Shown here: positions 28,592 through 35,788 of the stretch, in pieces | Position numbering within the stretch: position 1 is the stretch's first letter | Layout: each line of letters starts with the position of its first letter | Virus record (IMG/VR): IMGVR_UViG_3300042429_000585 | Coordinates: 1 to 36,584 of that record | Reading direction: 5' to 3' (one strand) | DNA: 36,584 nucleotides | From: a virus | Made by a program: the position numbers and the translations under genes | The notes under the pieces: model-generated | What the model was told of the DNA's origin: nothing | What the model saw: only the letters and a program-made list of their open reading frames with translations | The model's database searches: none

Positions 28592-29655
28592 AACTTACTT
28601 AACCATTGATTATATATTTCTACTGCTATTCTTTTTGTCATTAAAGGTGGGACACTCATACCAATTAAATATTGAGGTTTTAATTTTAAAAAATTATAAT
28701 CTTGAGGATAGGAACCAATTTTGCAAAGTTCAATTTTATTTAGGTGTCTACATTCATCAAATAACACATTTAAATCATTTGCTATAATTGTATTAGGAAC
28801 TTTATTATTATAAATAAAATTATAAGCAAAATATGAATTTGGTCTATTTTCAATTCTATTCATAACACAAGAAAAATCTAAATCTCCATCTTTTCTATTA
28901 CTCCATACATACTTAAATCTATCGCTTAAAGTTCTATCAGTTAAATTAAAATATACATCTTTAAAAGGTATTTCTTTCTCATTAAATTCTAATTCTATTT
29001 TTGGAAGTTCTGTAAACATATCGACATACTCCATAAAAGGACCAGATAAATCTTTACGTAAAGCAATAAAAAAAACGCGTTCCCTTCGTTGTGGCACACC
29101 CATTTTTGAAGCATTTAATAAAAAATGTTGGCAATAATAACCGGCTTCATCAAATGCCTTGTATATCTTACGCACATAATCAATTGCATTACCTAATAAT
29201 AGCCCTTTTACATTCTCAGCAACTACTACTTTTGGTTGTAACTCTTTTGCTAAATCTATAAAATCAAAGAATAGAGTATCTAAAACTTGTAACTCTTGAC
29301 CTTCTCTAAATTTCTTTTCTTTTCCCCAGTCCTTTTCACGATTACCAGCCATTGAAAAACTTGAACAAGGTGGCGAGCCATCTAAAATATCCAACTCATA
29401 TAACTCTTTTGGTAAGTCTTTACGTTTTGCAAAAGTTGTAATACTTTCTAAATAACTATACTTTGGTTTATGGTTTTCTTTATACACTTCAACCATTTTA
29501 GGATCTATATCATTATGCCCTATCACATCAAAACCAGCCAATTTATAACCCATAGTAGAACCACCACCACAAGCAAAACAACTAAATACTTTTCCTTTAT
29601 CCTTTGTGAAATTCGCTTCACTTAATTTCCATTCATATTCTCTCATAATCTTCAT
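28588..29655 (-). CDS. C5-cytosine DNA methyltransferase
   Basis: 355 residues. Motif I FSCFACGGGSTMGYKLAGF (residues 23-41), motif IV GSPPCSSFSMAG with the catalytic Cys near 97, motif VI VVAENVKGLL near 148, and QRRERVFFIALR near 190 (motif VIII); the C-terminus carries motifs IX-X (IGMSVPPLMTKRIA). An orphan enzyme, with no restriction gene adjacent. ATG at 29655 is 1 nt after the previous stop. Probable self-protection of phage DNA. Confidence 0.95.
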   Translation of the reverse strand: MKIMREYEWKLSEANFTKDKGKVFSCFACGGGSTMGYKLAGFDVIGHNDIDPKMVEVYKENHKPKYSYLESITTFAKRKDLPKELYELDILDGSPPCSSFSMAGNREKDWGKEKKFREGQELQVLDTLFFDFIDLAKELQPKVVVAENVKGLLLGNAIDYVRKIYKAFDEAGYYCQHFLLNASKMGVPQRRERVFFIALRKDLSGPFMEYVDMFTELPKIELEFNEKEIPFKDVYFNLTDRTLSDRFKYVWSNRKDGDLDFSCVMNRIENRPNSYFAYNFIYNNKVPNTIIANDLNVLFDECRHLNKIELCKIGSYPQDYNFLKLKPQYLIGMSVPPLMTKRIAVEIYNQWLSKL

Positions 29656-29656
29656 A

Positions 29657-29824
29657 TTAATCTTTTTTACTAAATTCTTTTAATGCTTCATTATATCCTT
29701 GCTCTAAACCTTTGTTATAGGCTTTCTTTACATCTTCACTTACTTCTAATAATTTATGCTTAAGTAAATTGTTTTCAAATTGCAAGTAAGATAGATATTC
29801 TTTATCTGTCATTTTATCTCTCAT
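29657..29824 (-). CDS. Small coiled-coil protein (55 aa)
   Basis: ATG at 29824 overlaps the upstream gene's TGA (ATGA) and runs to TAA 1 nt before the methyltransferase ATG: MRDKMTDKEYLSYLQFENNL ... NEALKEFSKKD. Entirely helical with heptads. Spacing to both sides makes it very likely real. Confidence 0.65.
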   Translation of the reverse strand: MRDKMTDKEYLSYLQFENNLLKHKLLEVSEDVKKAYNKGLEQGYNEALKEFSKKD

Positions 29825-30180
29825 TCTAATAGTCTTTTAATTTTGTTTTTTAATTCGTCGTTTTCGATTTCTAAATTACGTATATACGTTTCATTCACCG
29901 CAAAGTCATTGTTTTTTTCTTCATATTCTTTTAACTTTTGTAATACAGAATAGTATTTTAAATTTAAATCTCCGTTTAACCTTTCAACTGCATTAATTGT
30001 ATATTCCATTTTTCTGTGATTTGCGAGCACTTTTGTAAGTTCGTCAATACTTTCATCAAGTGAGTTAATTAAATCCGTTCTATGAGCGTTTTTTGCCCTA
30101 ATATCGTCAACAGATAACTGCATTTTCAAAATGTTTTTTAAAATCAATTGTTGATCTATTATAATATCTAAATTTTTCAT
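29821..30180 (-). CDS. Coiled-coil protein (119 aa)
   Basis: Helical throughout; the last third is a clear leucine-rich coiled coil (YIRNLEIENDELKNKIKRLL). Starts 2 nt after the helicase gene's stop. Could be a helicase accessory or loader by position only. No family recognised. Confidence 0.6.
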   Translation of the reverse strand: MKNLDIIIDQQLILKNILKMQLSVDDIRAKNAHRTDLINSLDESIDELTKVLANHRKMEYTINAVERLNGDLNLKYYSVLQKLKEYEEKNNDFAVNETYIRNLEIENDELKNKIKRLLE

Positions 30181-30182
30181 AA

Positions 30183-31166
30183 TTAAAAAGGACAGTCTTC
30201 GTCTTTAATTGGTGTTATAAATTTATACTCGTTTACTTCCCTACCTATATTCATTAAATTGGCTGGTTTAGGTACTTCTTCTTTTGGTATATGCAAATTA
30301 GTTTGTATGTTCTCTGGTCGTTTAATACAATCCTTTCCGTTGCATTTAAAACCATATCCATAATTATAATCAAAAAAAACAGGCTGATCTAATAAGGTTT
30401 GTTTTCCGCCTGTATCAGTATCTTTTACTTTTTGAACTTCAACAAGCGTTGTAAACTTTAAGTCTTTATGTCCATTCAATCTATGAATAACTAAAAAATC
30501 ATCTGCTTTATTTGAGAACGCTTTACCACCTTCAATATCTGCTTTAAATGGAGCTGTTAAATGACCTTCCCAACTATGACCTTTTGGATATACTGCATTT
30601 CTCCTACCACTTGCGGTGGCTGGGTGAGCATTTATGTATATTGTTTTATTAGTCTTTTTGCAAAACATTTTTAAATCATTTAACACATCATAGTTTCCTG
30701 AGTATGTTAAAGAAGTTTTTAAAGCATTAAAAGGGTCAATTAAACAAACATCTGTATTTGCATCTTCAAACACTTTTAAAAGGTCTTCTGGTGTATATCT
30801 AAGTTTATTATCTACAAACTTAAAATAATACTCTAATTTGATTATTCCTTTCTCAATTTCGAGATTAGTCATTTGTTCAATAGGCTTAGCATAATACATC
30901 TTTAACATATCTCTAATTACTTTATATGAAGCATTTTCATCCATAAATAAAGTAAAAGTTAAATTATGATTAGTTGCAAGTGCTAAAAAATACCATTCCA
31001 TAAAATAAGTTTTACCTACGTTATCATGTCCTAAAGCAAAGTTTAATTGACCTTGTTTATGAACAAAGAACTCATCAAAGTAAATATCTAATCCAAGTCC
31101 TTTTGGTATCAATCCATTTTTATAATCTAAAATAGATTGTAAACTATGTCCATCTTTAAGTATCAT
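30183..31166 (-). CDS. RecA-fold replicative helicase-like ATPase
   Basis: 327 residues. Walker A GHDNVGKT at 46-53, Walker B CLIDPFN near 147, a conserved IYINAHPATASGRRNAV stretch after it, and sensor-like AFSNKADDFLVIHR near 222, as in DnaB/RepA-type single-domain helicases of Bacteroidetes phages. It has no primase or TOPRIM part. Unwinds DNA at the fork, probably loaded by the overlapping initiator gene (4-nt overlap). The C-terminal 60 residues hold a CIKRPEN segment and an acidic end DEDCPF, like an SSB-type tip. Confidence 0.82.
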   Translation of the reverse strand: MILKDGHSLQSILDYKNGLIPKGLGLDIYFDEFFVHKQGQLNFALGHDNVGKTYFMEWYFLALATNHNLTFTLFMDENASYKVIRDMLKMYYAKPIEQMTNLEIEKGIIKLEYYFKFVDNKLRYTPEDLLKVFEDANTDVCLIDPFNALKTSLTYSGNYDVLNDLKMFCKKTNKTIYINAHPATASGRRNAVYPKGHSWEGHLTAPFKADIEGGKAFSNKADDFLVIHRLNGHKDLKFTTLVEVQKVKDTDTGGKQTLLDQPVFFDYNYGYGFKCNGKDCIKRPENIQTNLHIPKEEVPKPANLMNIGREVNEYKFITPIKDEDCPF

Positions 31167-31834
31167 GCTTTATAGTTTTTAAGTATTTGTTCTTCTATAC
31201 TTAAATCTTCATCTTTTTTTATACCAAAATTAGGATTAGTTTCCCTTCTACGTTTTATCCAGTTTTGAATAGTAAGATTTACAGAATTATTTTTTTTAGT
31301 CAATTCTTTTGAATTTTCCATAGATTCTAATATATCTTTAATTGCAAACCTATCATATTTACTAAGAAGTTTTTTAGCTTGTTCATTTGTTAATTGAATT
31401 GATAATTTAGATACATTTTTTAAATCATTTTGAATCCAAAAACAAAGTGGATGCATCTCTATATTATTATTAGTATTATTAATAGTAGTATTATTGGGTA
31501 AAGTTTCTTTACTACCCCCCAGTAAAGTTTCTTTACTACCCCCGTTAAGTTTCTTTACTCCCCCTAAATAAATTTTATACCTATTAAAACTAACTCCATT
31601 AATAGTGTTTACATTCTTAATAATTAGGTTTTTATCAGTTAAAAACTTTAATGATTTTATAGCAGTAGGGCGTGAACAATTAAGCCATTTACATAGATAA
31701 TTAATAGAACCAGTAAACTCTGTTTCACCGTCTTGAGAAAAGCCGTAAATAAGGGCGTATGTAAGCAAATCATTACCTGATAAATTCAACTCTGAAACCA
31801 TCCATCCTTGAACAACTAAATAATTATCTTTCAT
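31163..31834 (-). CDS. Winged-helix replication initiator
   Basis: 223 residues. N-terminal winged helix (residues 15-90: LSGNDLLTYALIYGF, TGSINYLCKWLNCSRPTAI, KFLTDKNLIIKN), like DnaD/RepA-type phage initiators. Residues 91-126 are encoded by three direct DNA repeats and an AT-rich stretch and read GG-x-KK-LNGGSKETLLGGSKETL followed by an Asn/Thr run. C-terminal helical domain (YDRFAIKDILESMENSKELT, VNLTIQNWIKRRRETNPNF). An origin within the initiator gene is common (lambda O). Overlaps the helicase gene by 4 nt. Confidence 0.82.
   Translation of the reverse strand: MKDNYLVVQGWMVSELNLSGNDLLTYALIYGFSQDGETEFTGSINYLCKWLNCSRPTAIKSLKFLTDKNLIIKNVNTINGVSFNRYKIYLGGVKKLNGGSKETLLGGSKETLPNNTTINNTNNNIEMHPLCFWIQNDLKNVSKLSIQLTNEQAKKLLSKYDRFAIKDILESMENSKELTKKNNSVNLTIQNWIKRRRETNPNFGIKKDEDLSIEEQILKNYKA
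31461..31566. other. Probable replication origin: three iterons plus AT-rich element
   Basis: Three direct repeats at 31496-31520, 31521-31543 and 31544-31566 share GTAAAGTTTCTTTACTACCC; the third is diverged (GTTAAG...ACTCCC). Each full unit contains the perfect inverted repeat GTAAAG-TTT-CTTTAC. Directly next to them 31461-31495 is nearly pure A/T with runs of ATT, as expected for the unwinding element. They lie within the initiator gene. Confidence 0.7.
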
Positions 31835-32010
31835 TACTTCATTTCTTTATGTAGTAAATGTAAAGCACCAATTAAATGGTAAATATCTTTTTTGGATAAA
31901 TAAGCATTAACAGGATTGTCATTTTCATCAAGGATTGAAAAACTAATTGTTTTCTCATTAAATTGCTCGACTTCCATAGTCGTTGTTTCGTCTTGAAACT
32001 TGTAAATCAT
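31834..32010 (-). CDS. Small protein (58 aa) before initiator gene
   Basis: ATG at 32010 leads to TAA overlapping the initiator ATG (TAATG): MIYKFQDETTTMEVEQFNEK ... LIGALHLLHKEMK. Beta strands then a C-terminal helix. Sits just behind the terminator of the structured RNA. No family recognised. Confidence 0.65.
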   Translation of the reverse strand: MIYKFQDETTTMEVEQFNEKTISFSILDENDNPVNAYLSKKDIYHLIGALHLLHKEMK

Positions 32011-32033
32011 AAATAAATAAATTTTTGGTTAAT

Positions 32034-32086
32034 AAAAAAACCCCTTTGACTTTCACGGCTCTCACCTCGCTACTCATCAAAAGGGT
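32034..32086 (-). terminator. Terminator with 27-nt loop (32.04 kb)
   Basis: Minus strand ACCCTTTTGA - 27-nt loop - TCAAAGGGGT followed by a T7 run (32034-32040). Stem 10 bp with one G-T pair. The loop holds GTGAGAGC, complementary to GCTCTCAC 28 nt before the stem. Confidence 0.82.
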
Positions 32087-32126
32087 AAATTCAATTTCTT
32101 TAAGTTCTATAGTGTGAGAGCGAACC
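32034..32126 (-). ncRNA. Putative structured leader / small RNA with pseudoknot potential
   Basis: About 93 nt from just past the -7 box at 32133 to the terminator's U-tract. GCTCTCAC (32114-32121) can pair 8 of 8 with GTGAGAGC (32058-32065) in the terminator loop, which would make a pseudoknot or compete with the terminator. It may be a stand-alone phage sRNA or an attenuator in front of the replication genes. Confidence 0.55.
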
Positions 32127-32132
32127 GATACA

Positions 32133-32140
32133 CAAATATA
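32133..32140 (-). promoter_or_regulatory. Promoter -7 box before the structured RNA
   Basis: Perfect TATATTTG 5 nt past the lipoprotein gene's stop codon (32145), with an AT-rich upstream region but no clear -33 TTG. Confidence 0.6.
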
Positions 32141-32144
32141 ACTA

Positions 32145-32411
32145 TTATTTTTTAATTAATCCTGTTTCTGTAATTATTTCTTCGCAATATTCTTCTCCAA
32201 CGTTTGCGTCTTTCCATTCTTCAGGAGTAAGAGTAATTGTTCTATATTTTCCACTTTCGTACAAAATTGTTATAGAATACATTTCTTCATAATCTGCTAC
32301 TATTAAACCACAATATTGATTTTTTGAAGCGTTGCTAACTGTTTTTTTTACTTCTTTCTCACAACTTAATAATGTTAAAGCTGTCGCTAATACTAATACT
32401 ACTTTTTTCAT
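32145..32411 (-). CDS. Small lipoprotein (88 aa)
   Basis: MKKVVLVLATALTLLSCEKE is a type II signal peptide with lipobox TLLSC at the Cys (residue 17). Then a short Lys-rich stretch and a beta-rich domain with YCGLIVADYEEMYSITILY and EEWKDANVGEEYCEEI. A phage-encoded lipoprotein early in infection suggests superinfection exclusion, but that is inference. No family recognised. Confidence 0.8.
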   Translation of the reverse strand: MKKVVLVLATALTLLSCEKEVKKTVSNASKNQYCGLIVADYEEMYSITILYESGKYRTITLTPEEWKDANVGEEYCEEIITETGLIKK

Positions 32412-32432
32412 TTTATTTTTATTTATTGGTTA

Positions 32433-32582
32433 TTAAAATAATGTTTGTTGTTTAAATTCTTGTATCTCATACCCCAAAACATTAAATACTATTTTCTTTC
32501 CGTATAAGTCAATTAAAGCATAATTACCAGACTTTTGAATGATGTTAAACAACTTGTTATAATTAGGAATAAATACTTTCAT
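32433..32582 (-). CDS. Small protein (49 aa)
   Basis: ATG at 32582 overlaps the preceding gene's end by 20 nt; sequence MKVFIPNYNKLFNIIQKSGN ... FNVLGYEIQEFKQQTLF. Alpha/beta. Fills an otherwise empty 150 bp. No family recognised. Confidence 0.55.
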   Translation of the reverse strand: MKVFIPNYNKLFNIIQKSGNYALIDLYGKKIVFNVLGYEIQEFKQQTLF

Positions 32583-32913
32583 TTCTTGAATATATTAATT
32601 GTTCACTTATTGAAAGGTCTTCATAACTACATTTAAAACCGTTTATCATTTCTTCTTCAGTCATATAAGATTCGTTTTTATGACCGAAATAAATCTTCTT
32701 ACTATCCAACTCTTTTTGCTTTTCTCTTTCGAGTTGTACTTTACTTTCTCGTGAGTAGTACTCTTTTAACCTGTTTTGGCGTTTTAAGATTATGTGGTTA
32801 ATTACACAGGCTTCTTCAGAGCCAAACTCGATGCTTTTAAGAATTTTTCTTAGTGAGTCGACTGTATATCTAATATACTTTTTACGGATTTCGTTTTTTT
32901 CGTCTATTATCAT
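32563..32913 (-). CDS. Hypothetical protein (116 aa)
   Basis: Preferred ATG at 32913, overlapping the previous TGA by ATGA; a longer reading to 32994 would overlap 85 nt. Helical and highly charged (MIIDEKNEIRKKYIRYTVDS; KRQNRLKEYYSRESKVQLER), with a C-terminal MTEEEMINGFKCSYEDLSIS. No family recognised. Confidence 0.65.
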   Translation of the reverse strand: MIIDEKNEIRKKYIRYTVDSLRKILKSIEFGSEEACVINHIILKRQNRLKEYYSRESKVQLEREKQKELDSKKIYFGHKNESYMTEEEMINGFKCSYEDLSISEQLIYSRNESIYS

Positions 32914-33272
32914 AAGTTGTTTTTTATGTATTTTTCCAAACCAAATGTAGTTTCGAGAATACTCGTTGCACGTTGTGTAAGGCTTTCTATACACGCTCTA
33001 ATCTCTGTAACATCGTTTGAGCAATAATACCCATTTTTAGTGCTTAATATTGGTAAGATTGAATTTATACGATAGTAGTTAATTATTTTTCTTAAACGTA
33101 CCTCTGTAAACTTGAAATCTAAAACCATATTAGCATTAACCAGTTTAACAATATCACAAGCCAAAATAGGATTGTTAGGTGTTCTCTTTTTAAAAGCAGG
33201 AATTAACTTGTGTGCTAACTGAATTTCAGCATCTGTCATATTACTCGTGTGTTGTTCAAATCCTACTAACAT
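32910..33272 (-). CDS. Phage winged-helix-like protein (120 aa)
   Basis: Helical N-terminus (TDAEIQLAHKLIPAFKKR), then EVRLRKIINYYRINSILPIL and STKNGYYCSNDVTEI, a pattern seen in Flavobacterium phage proteins next to DnaA-like genes and suggesting a winged helix (the G-Y-Y turn as wing). It may regulate early transcription or replication. Overlaps the DnaA-like gene by 17 nt. Confidence 0.6.
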   Translation of the reverse strand: MLVGFEQHTSNMTDAEIQLAHKLIPAFKKRTPNNPILACDIVKLVNANMVLDFKFTEVRLRKIINYYRINSILPILSTKNGYYCSNDVTEIRACIESLTQRATSILETTFGLEKYIKNNL

Positions 33273-33648
33273 GATTTTCTAATAATAAAAGTGAATTAAC
33301 TAAATTAATATTGGTATCTGTATTGCTCACACAAGTGTTTTGACCATACTTTAAAACTTTGTCGAACTTTTCCTTTAATCTCGGATGAAAGCCCGTTAAA
33401 GCGTCTAAAATTTGATTTTCTGCATGCATAACAGTAGTATGATTTCTGTTAAACATATCCCCAGACTGTTTTAGTGTCATTCCAGAAAGTCGCATCCATA
33501 CCATTCCAACAGTACGCCAACTTACTATTCTTTGTAACCTCGAAGTTCCTAATAAATCATTCAACGGAATAGGACAAACTTCAAAAAAAGCGTTTTGATT
33601 TATCACATAACGGTAAACGTGGTTGTGTATTTCGTTAATATTTGTCAT
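33256..33648 (-). CDS. DnaA domain IV-like DNA-binding protein
   Basis: 130 residues without any ATPase domain. The segment GMTLKQSGDMFNRNHTTVMHAENQI matches, in two helices, the DnaA box-binding domain including the signature [FN]-R-[DN]-H-T-T-V. The preceding part (SRLQRIVSWRTVGMVWMRLS) matches the domain's first helices. A phage protein with only this domain could bind host oriC DnaA boxes or phage DNA. The first of the early genes with a recognisable function. Confidence 0.82.
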   Translation of the reverse strand: MTNINEIHNHVYRYVINQNAFFEVCPIPLNDLLGTSRLQRIVSWRTVGMVWMRLSGMTLKQSGDMFNRNHTTVMHAENQILDALTGFHPRLKEKFDKVLKYGQNTCVSNTDTNINLVNSLLLLENHVSRI

Positions 33649-33785
33649 AACTTAGGTTTAAAAGTGTTTTTTATCTGTTTTTCTTCATTTAAACGATCTA
33701 TTTTACGATTGTAATTAAATAGTGCCTTACACCCTAAATATATCGTTAGAACGTATAAAATTGCTATAATTAGAGATATTTCCAT
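33645..33785 (-). CDS. Small membrane protein (46 aa)
   Basis: ATG at 33785, stop TGA overlapping the DnaA-like gene's ATG (ATGA). One transmembrane helix at the N-terminus (MEISLIIAILYVLTIYLG) followed by a basic tail (NYNRKIDRLNEEKQIKN), predicted N-out/C-in. Good coupling on the downstream side supports it. Confidence 0.6.
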   Translation of the reverse strand: MEISLIIAILYVLTIYLGCKALFNYNRKIDRLNEEKQIKNTFKPKL

Positions 33786-33796
33786 GATATTAAATT

Positions 33797-34141
33797 TTAA
33801 AAGTTAAAAGGTCTATTTTCACAATTACATTTTTCTATTTCTTCAGATTCAATAGTGTCAAATCCGTATACTTCAGAGCGTGTGTATCCGTTATCGTAAC
33901 AATCAGGACATTGATTATACTCGACAAAATTGGTGAAATAATACAAGTCAGAAATAAAACCTACAAACTCATCATTCTCATTGAAGATTTCACCATCTTC
34001 AGATACTAATAAACATTGAGTGTCGTTTAAATAGTCTATGCAAATTTCATCTTTGTATCCGTGGAAATTTACTTCGATTTCGTTAAAGTGGTCAGGTAAA
34101 TAATTGAACACTTTTCTAAATATTTTTTCTACTACTGCCAT
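33797..34141 (-). CDS. Acidic Cys-rich protein (114 aa)
   Basis: Rich in Asp/Glu/Tyr/Phe with CPDC at about 78-81 and CNCEN near the C-terminus, a possible zinc knuckle resembling a DnaJ-type Cys pair. N-terminal amphipathic helix (VVEKIFRKVFNYL). No family recognised. Second gene behind the early promoter. Confidence 0.65.
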   Translation of the reverse strand: MAVVEKIFRKVFNYLPDHFNEIEVNFHGYKDEICIDYLNDTQCLLVSEDGEIFNENDEFVGFISDLYYFTNFVEYNQCPDCYDNGYTRSEVYGFDTIESEEIEKCNCENRPFNF

Positions 34142-34173
34142 AATTTAAAGGTTTAAAGGGTATTTCTACCCTA

Positions 34174-34365
34174 TTAATTAAATGGATCAATTCCTAAATC
34201 TATTAATTGATTATATAAGTCTTGCGCTATTTTTAAAGCTTCATTATATTCGTTTGAAGTTTCTACACCTCCATAACCAATTAAAGATATTCCACCGTTT
34301 GCTTCAATTTCAGATACTTTTTTATCTGCTTGTAAAAATGCTTTTTTTAATTCTTGTGCTTTCAT
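34174..34365 (-). CDS. Hypothetical protein (63 aa), first early gene
   Basis: First gene downstream of the 34.39-kb promoter, behind the A-rich leader AAAAAGCAAAACAAAATG. Helical (MKAQELKKAFLQADKKVSEI) with a Gly-rich turn (GGISLIGYGGVETSNEY). No family recognised. Confidence 0.6.
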   Translation of the reverse strand: MKAQELKKAFLQADKKVSEIEANGGISLIGYGGVETSNEYNEALKIAQDLYNQLIDLGIDPFN

Positions 34366-34390
34366 TTTGTTTTGCTTTTTAATTATAGAA

Positions 34391-34423
34391 CAAATATAAT
34401 AACTTATTTCGAGTTATTGACAA
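34391..34423 (-). promoter_or_regulatory. Early operon promoter
   Basis: -7 box TATATTTG at 34391-34398 and a TTG (-33 type) at 34421-34423, 22 nt apart, fit the Bacteroidetes consensus TTG-N(17-23)-TAnnTTTG. The best promoter in the genome by both boxes. Located right after the late terminator. Confidence 0.8.
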
Positions 34424-34459
34424 AAAATAATAAAAAAATTATAAAATATTTTAAGAGAT

Positions 34460-34483
34460 AAAAAAAGCGTAACTTAATACGCT
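34460..34483 (-). terminator. Rho-independent terminator ending the late unit
   Basis: Minus strand AGCGTA - TTAAGT - TACGCT followed by T7 (34460-34466), 6 nt past the endolysin stop codon. With the one at 18.93 kb it splits the circle into two transcription units. Confidence 0.88.
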
Positions 34484-34488
34484 AATTT

Positions 34489-34965
34489 CTAAATGTTTAT
34501 ATACTTTATGTTGTTTTCAATTATGTAATCTTTTTTTACAATCTTCTCATACATCTGTTTCCAACTTAAACCAAAGTCTTTTTGAAAGTGTGGAGGGTCA
34601 ACAAACTTCCAGTCACCGCCCCATTGATAACCTTTACTTTTAAAGTAATTAATTACCTTTTGGTGATGAGGTGATTTTAAATCCCATAAAACGCTCTCAA
34701 ATGACCCATTATTGTCCTTATCTAATAGTATAACATAGTCCCAAGCCAATGCGTATTGGTGTATAGACTGCCACGCTTTAGCATTTGTTACCTTTGGACG
34801 TTGGTTAAATAGTGCTGTTTGCTCTTCAGGTGAACGATAAGTATAAGCAAAACGTAATCTAACGCCTTTAGGTAAAAGATTGTTACACTGAATATAATGA
34901 GCCTTTAACTGTTCTCTAATTTTAGGGTGTGCAAGTGCTATCCTATCAATTGTTAACTTGTCCAT
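34489..34965 (-). CDS. M15-family peptidase endolysin
   Basis: 158 residues. Metal site: SIHQYALAWD (H69 and D76, pattern S-x-H-x-x-[GA]-x-A-x-D) and DPPHFQ (H126), preceded by YTYRSPEEQTALFNQRP, all as in VanY/L-Ala-D-Glu type peptidases such as phage T5 and A500 endolysins. It cuts peptide stems of peptidoglycan at the end of infection. It overlaps the putative holin gene by 20 nt. Confidence 0.9.
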   Translation of the reverse strand: MDKLTIDRIALAHPKIREQLKAHYIQCNNLLPKGVRLRFAYTYRSPEEQTALFNQRPKVTNAKAWQSIHQYALAWDYVILLDKDNNGSFESVLWDLKSPHHQKVINYFKSKGYQWGGDWKFVDPPHFQKDFGLSWKQMYEKIVKKDYIIENNIKYINI

Positions 34966-35167
34966 TCTCTACTTTTTGAGCGTTATACACAGCAACCGCT
35001 CCTAACTTTACAGAAAGCACTTCTAAACCTATTTTGATTAAAGGTCGGTTATCTACTAAACCACTTTCAGCAACTGCTAACGATACAGCACCTAATACAG
35101 ATGCAATTTTCAAACCTAATTTATTCTTTTTAGGCGTTTTTTCTTGTATTCTTTCTATTATATTCAT
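34946..35167 (-). CDS. Putative holin-like protein (73 aa)
   Basis: Basic N-terminus (QEKTPKKNKLGLKIAS), a hydrophobic segment at about 21-35 (IASVLGAVSLAVAESG) and a second weaker one (ALSVKLGAVAVY-like, LSVKLGAVAVYNAQ) at about 50-63. Size, two hydrophobic segments and position just before the endolysin fit a class II holin. The hydrophobic helices are short, so confidence is limited. Confidence 0.55.
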   Translation of the reverse strand: MNIIERIQEKTPKKNKLGLKIASVLGAVSLAVAESGLVDNRPLIKIGLEVLSVKLGAVAVYNAQKVENGQVNN

Positions 35168-35176
35168 AACTATTAT

Positions 35177-35788
35177 TTATTGAGTTAATACCGCTCCGAT
35201 TTCGTCAGTTTGATTTTTAAATTCTTTGTAGTCAAAAGATAATTTATTATGATTTCTAACAAAGTCTAAGCCTATATACGCAACGAAATAACCATCTTTA
35301 AAATAAGGTGCTACAATCAAACTTTTGATACCTTGTTTCTTTAATGCTAATCGAGTTGACGTTTCTTTTAAACTATCAATATCTCTATATCTACACTTAT
35401 CTAACATAACCTGTTGTAAAAAGATAGGAAACAAAGATACAGGCAATTTCTGTAGTTCTCTTGATTCGTAACTTATACCATTTGCACATACTTCAAAACT
35501 CATCGAAGTATGATTTCTATGCGTTTTATCGTAATACATTACATTATTCGAAAACTGGAAAATGTAAGAACGATCCGCTTTGTATTTCAACATCAAATCA
35601 TTTAACATTTGTTGAATTAGCACGTTATTATTTATATCATGCTTTATTTCATCTTTCTTAACCTTACTTTCAACGACTACTGTAATTAATGACTTGTAAT
35701 AAAACAAAATAAAACTTAAGAAAATAAGTAGTAATAGTGTAAATTTCGCTTTTCTCAGTTGTTCTATTATGTTTTTTATTTCGTTCAT
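35177..35788 (-). CDS. Membrane-anchored GAF-like protein
   Basis: 203 residues. A single transmembrane helix (residues 17-33: TLLLLIFLSFILFYY), a helical stalk (KDEIKHDINNNVLIQQMLND), and a C-terminal alpha/beta domain: MLKYKADRSYIFQFSNN - SFEVCANGISYESRELQKL - TRLALKKQGIKSLIVAPYF - GYFVAYIGLDFV, which resembles a GAF domain. The layout recalls proteins between fibre and lysis genes of Bacteroidetes phages. A sensory or lysis-timing role is inferred only. Confidence 0.65.
   Translation of the reverse strand: MNEIKNIIEQLRKAKFTLLLLIFLSFILFYYKSLITVVVESKVKKDEIKHDINNNVLIQQMLNDLMLKYKADRSYIFQFSNNVMYYDKTHRNHTSMSFEVCANGISYESRELQKLPVSLFPIFLQQVMLDKCRYRDIDSLKETSTRLALKKQGIKSLIVAPYFKDGYFVAYIGLDFVRNHNKLSFDYKEFKNQTDEIGAVLTQ

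Noticed and set aside
31496-31566. Possible CRISPR array
   Set aside because: Only three contiguous 23-bp repeats with no spacers, lying in frame within a coding gene; iterons fit better.
32040-32090. Hammerhead-like motif (TGATGAG ... GTGAAAGTC) in the structured RNA
   Set aside because: The core lacks the C of CTGATGA, no stem II separates the two conserved segments, and the flanks are already paired in the terminator stem.
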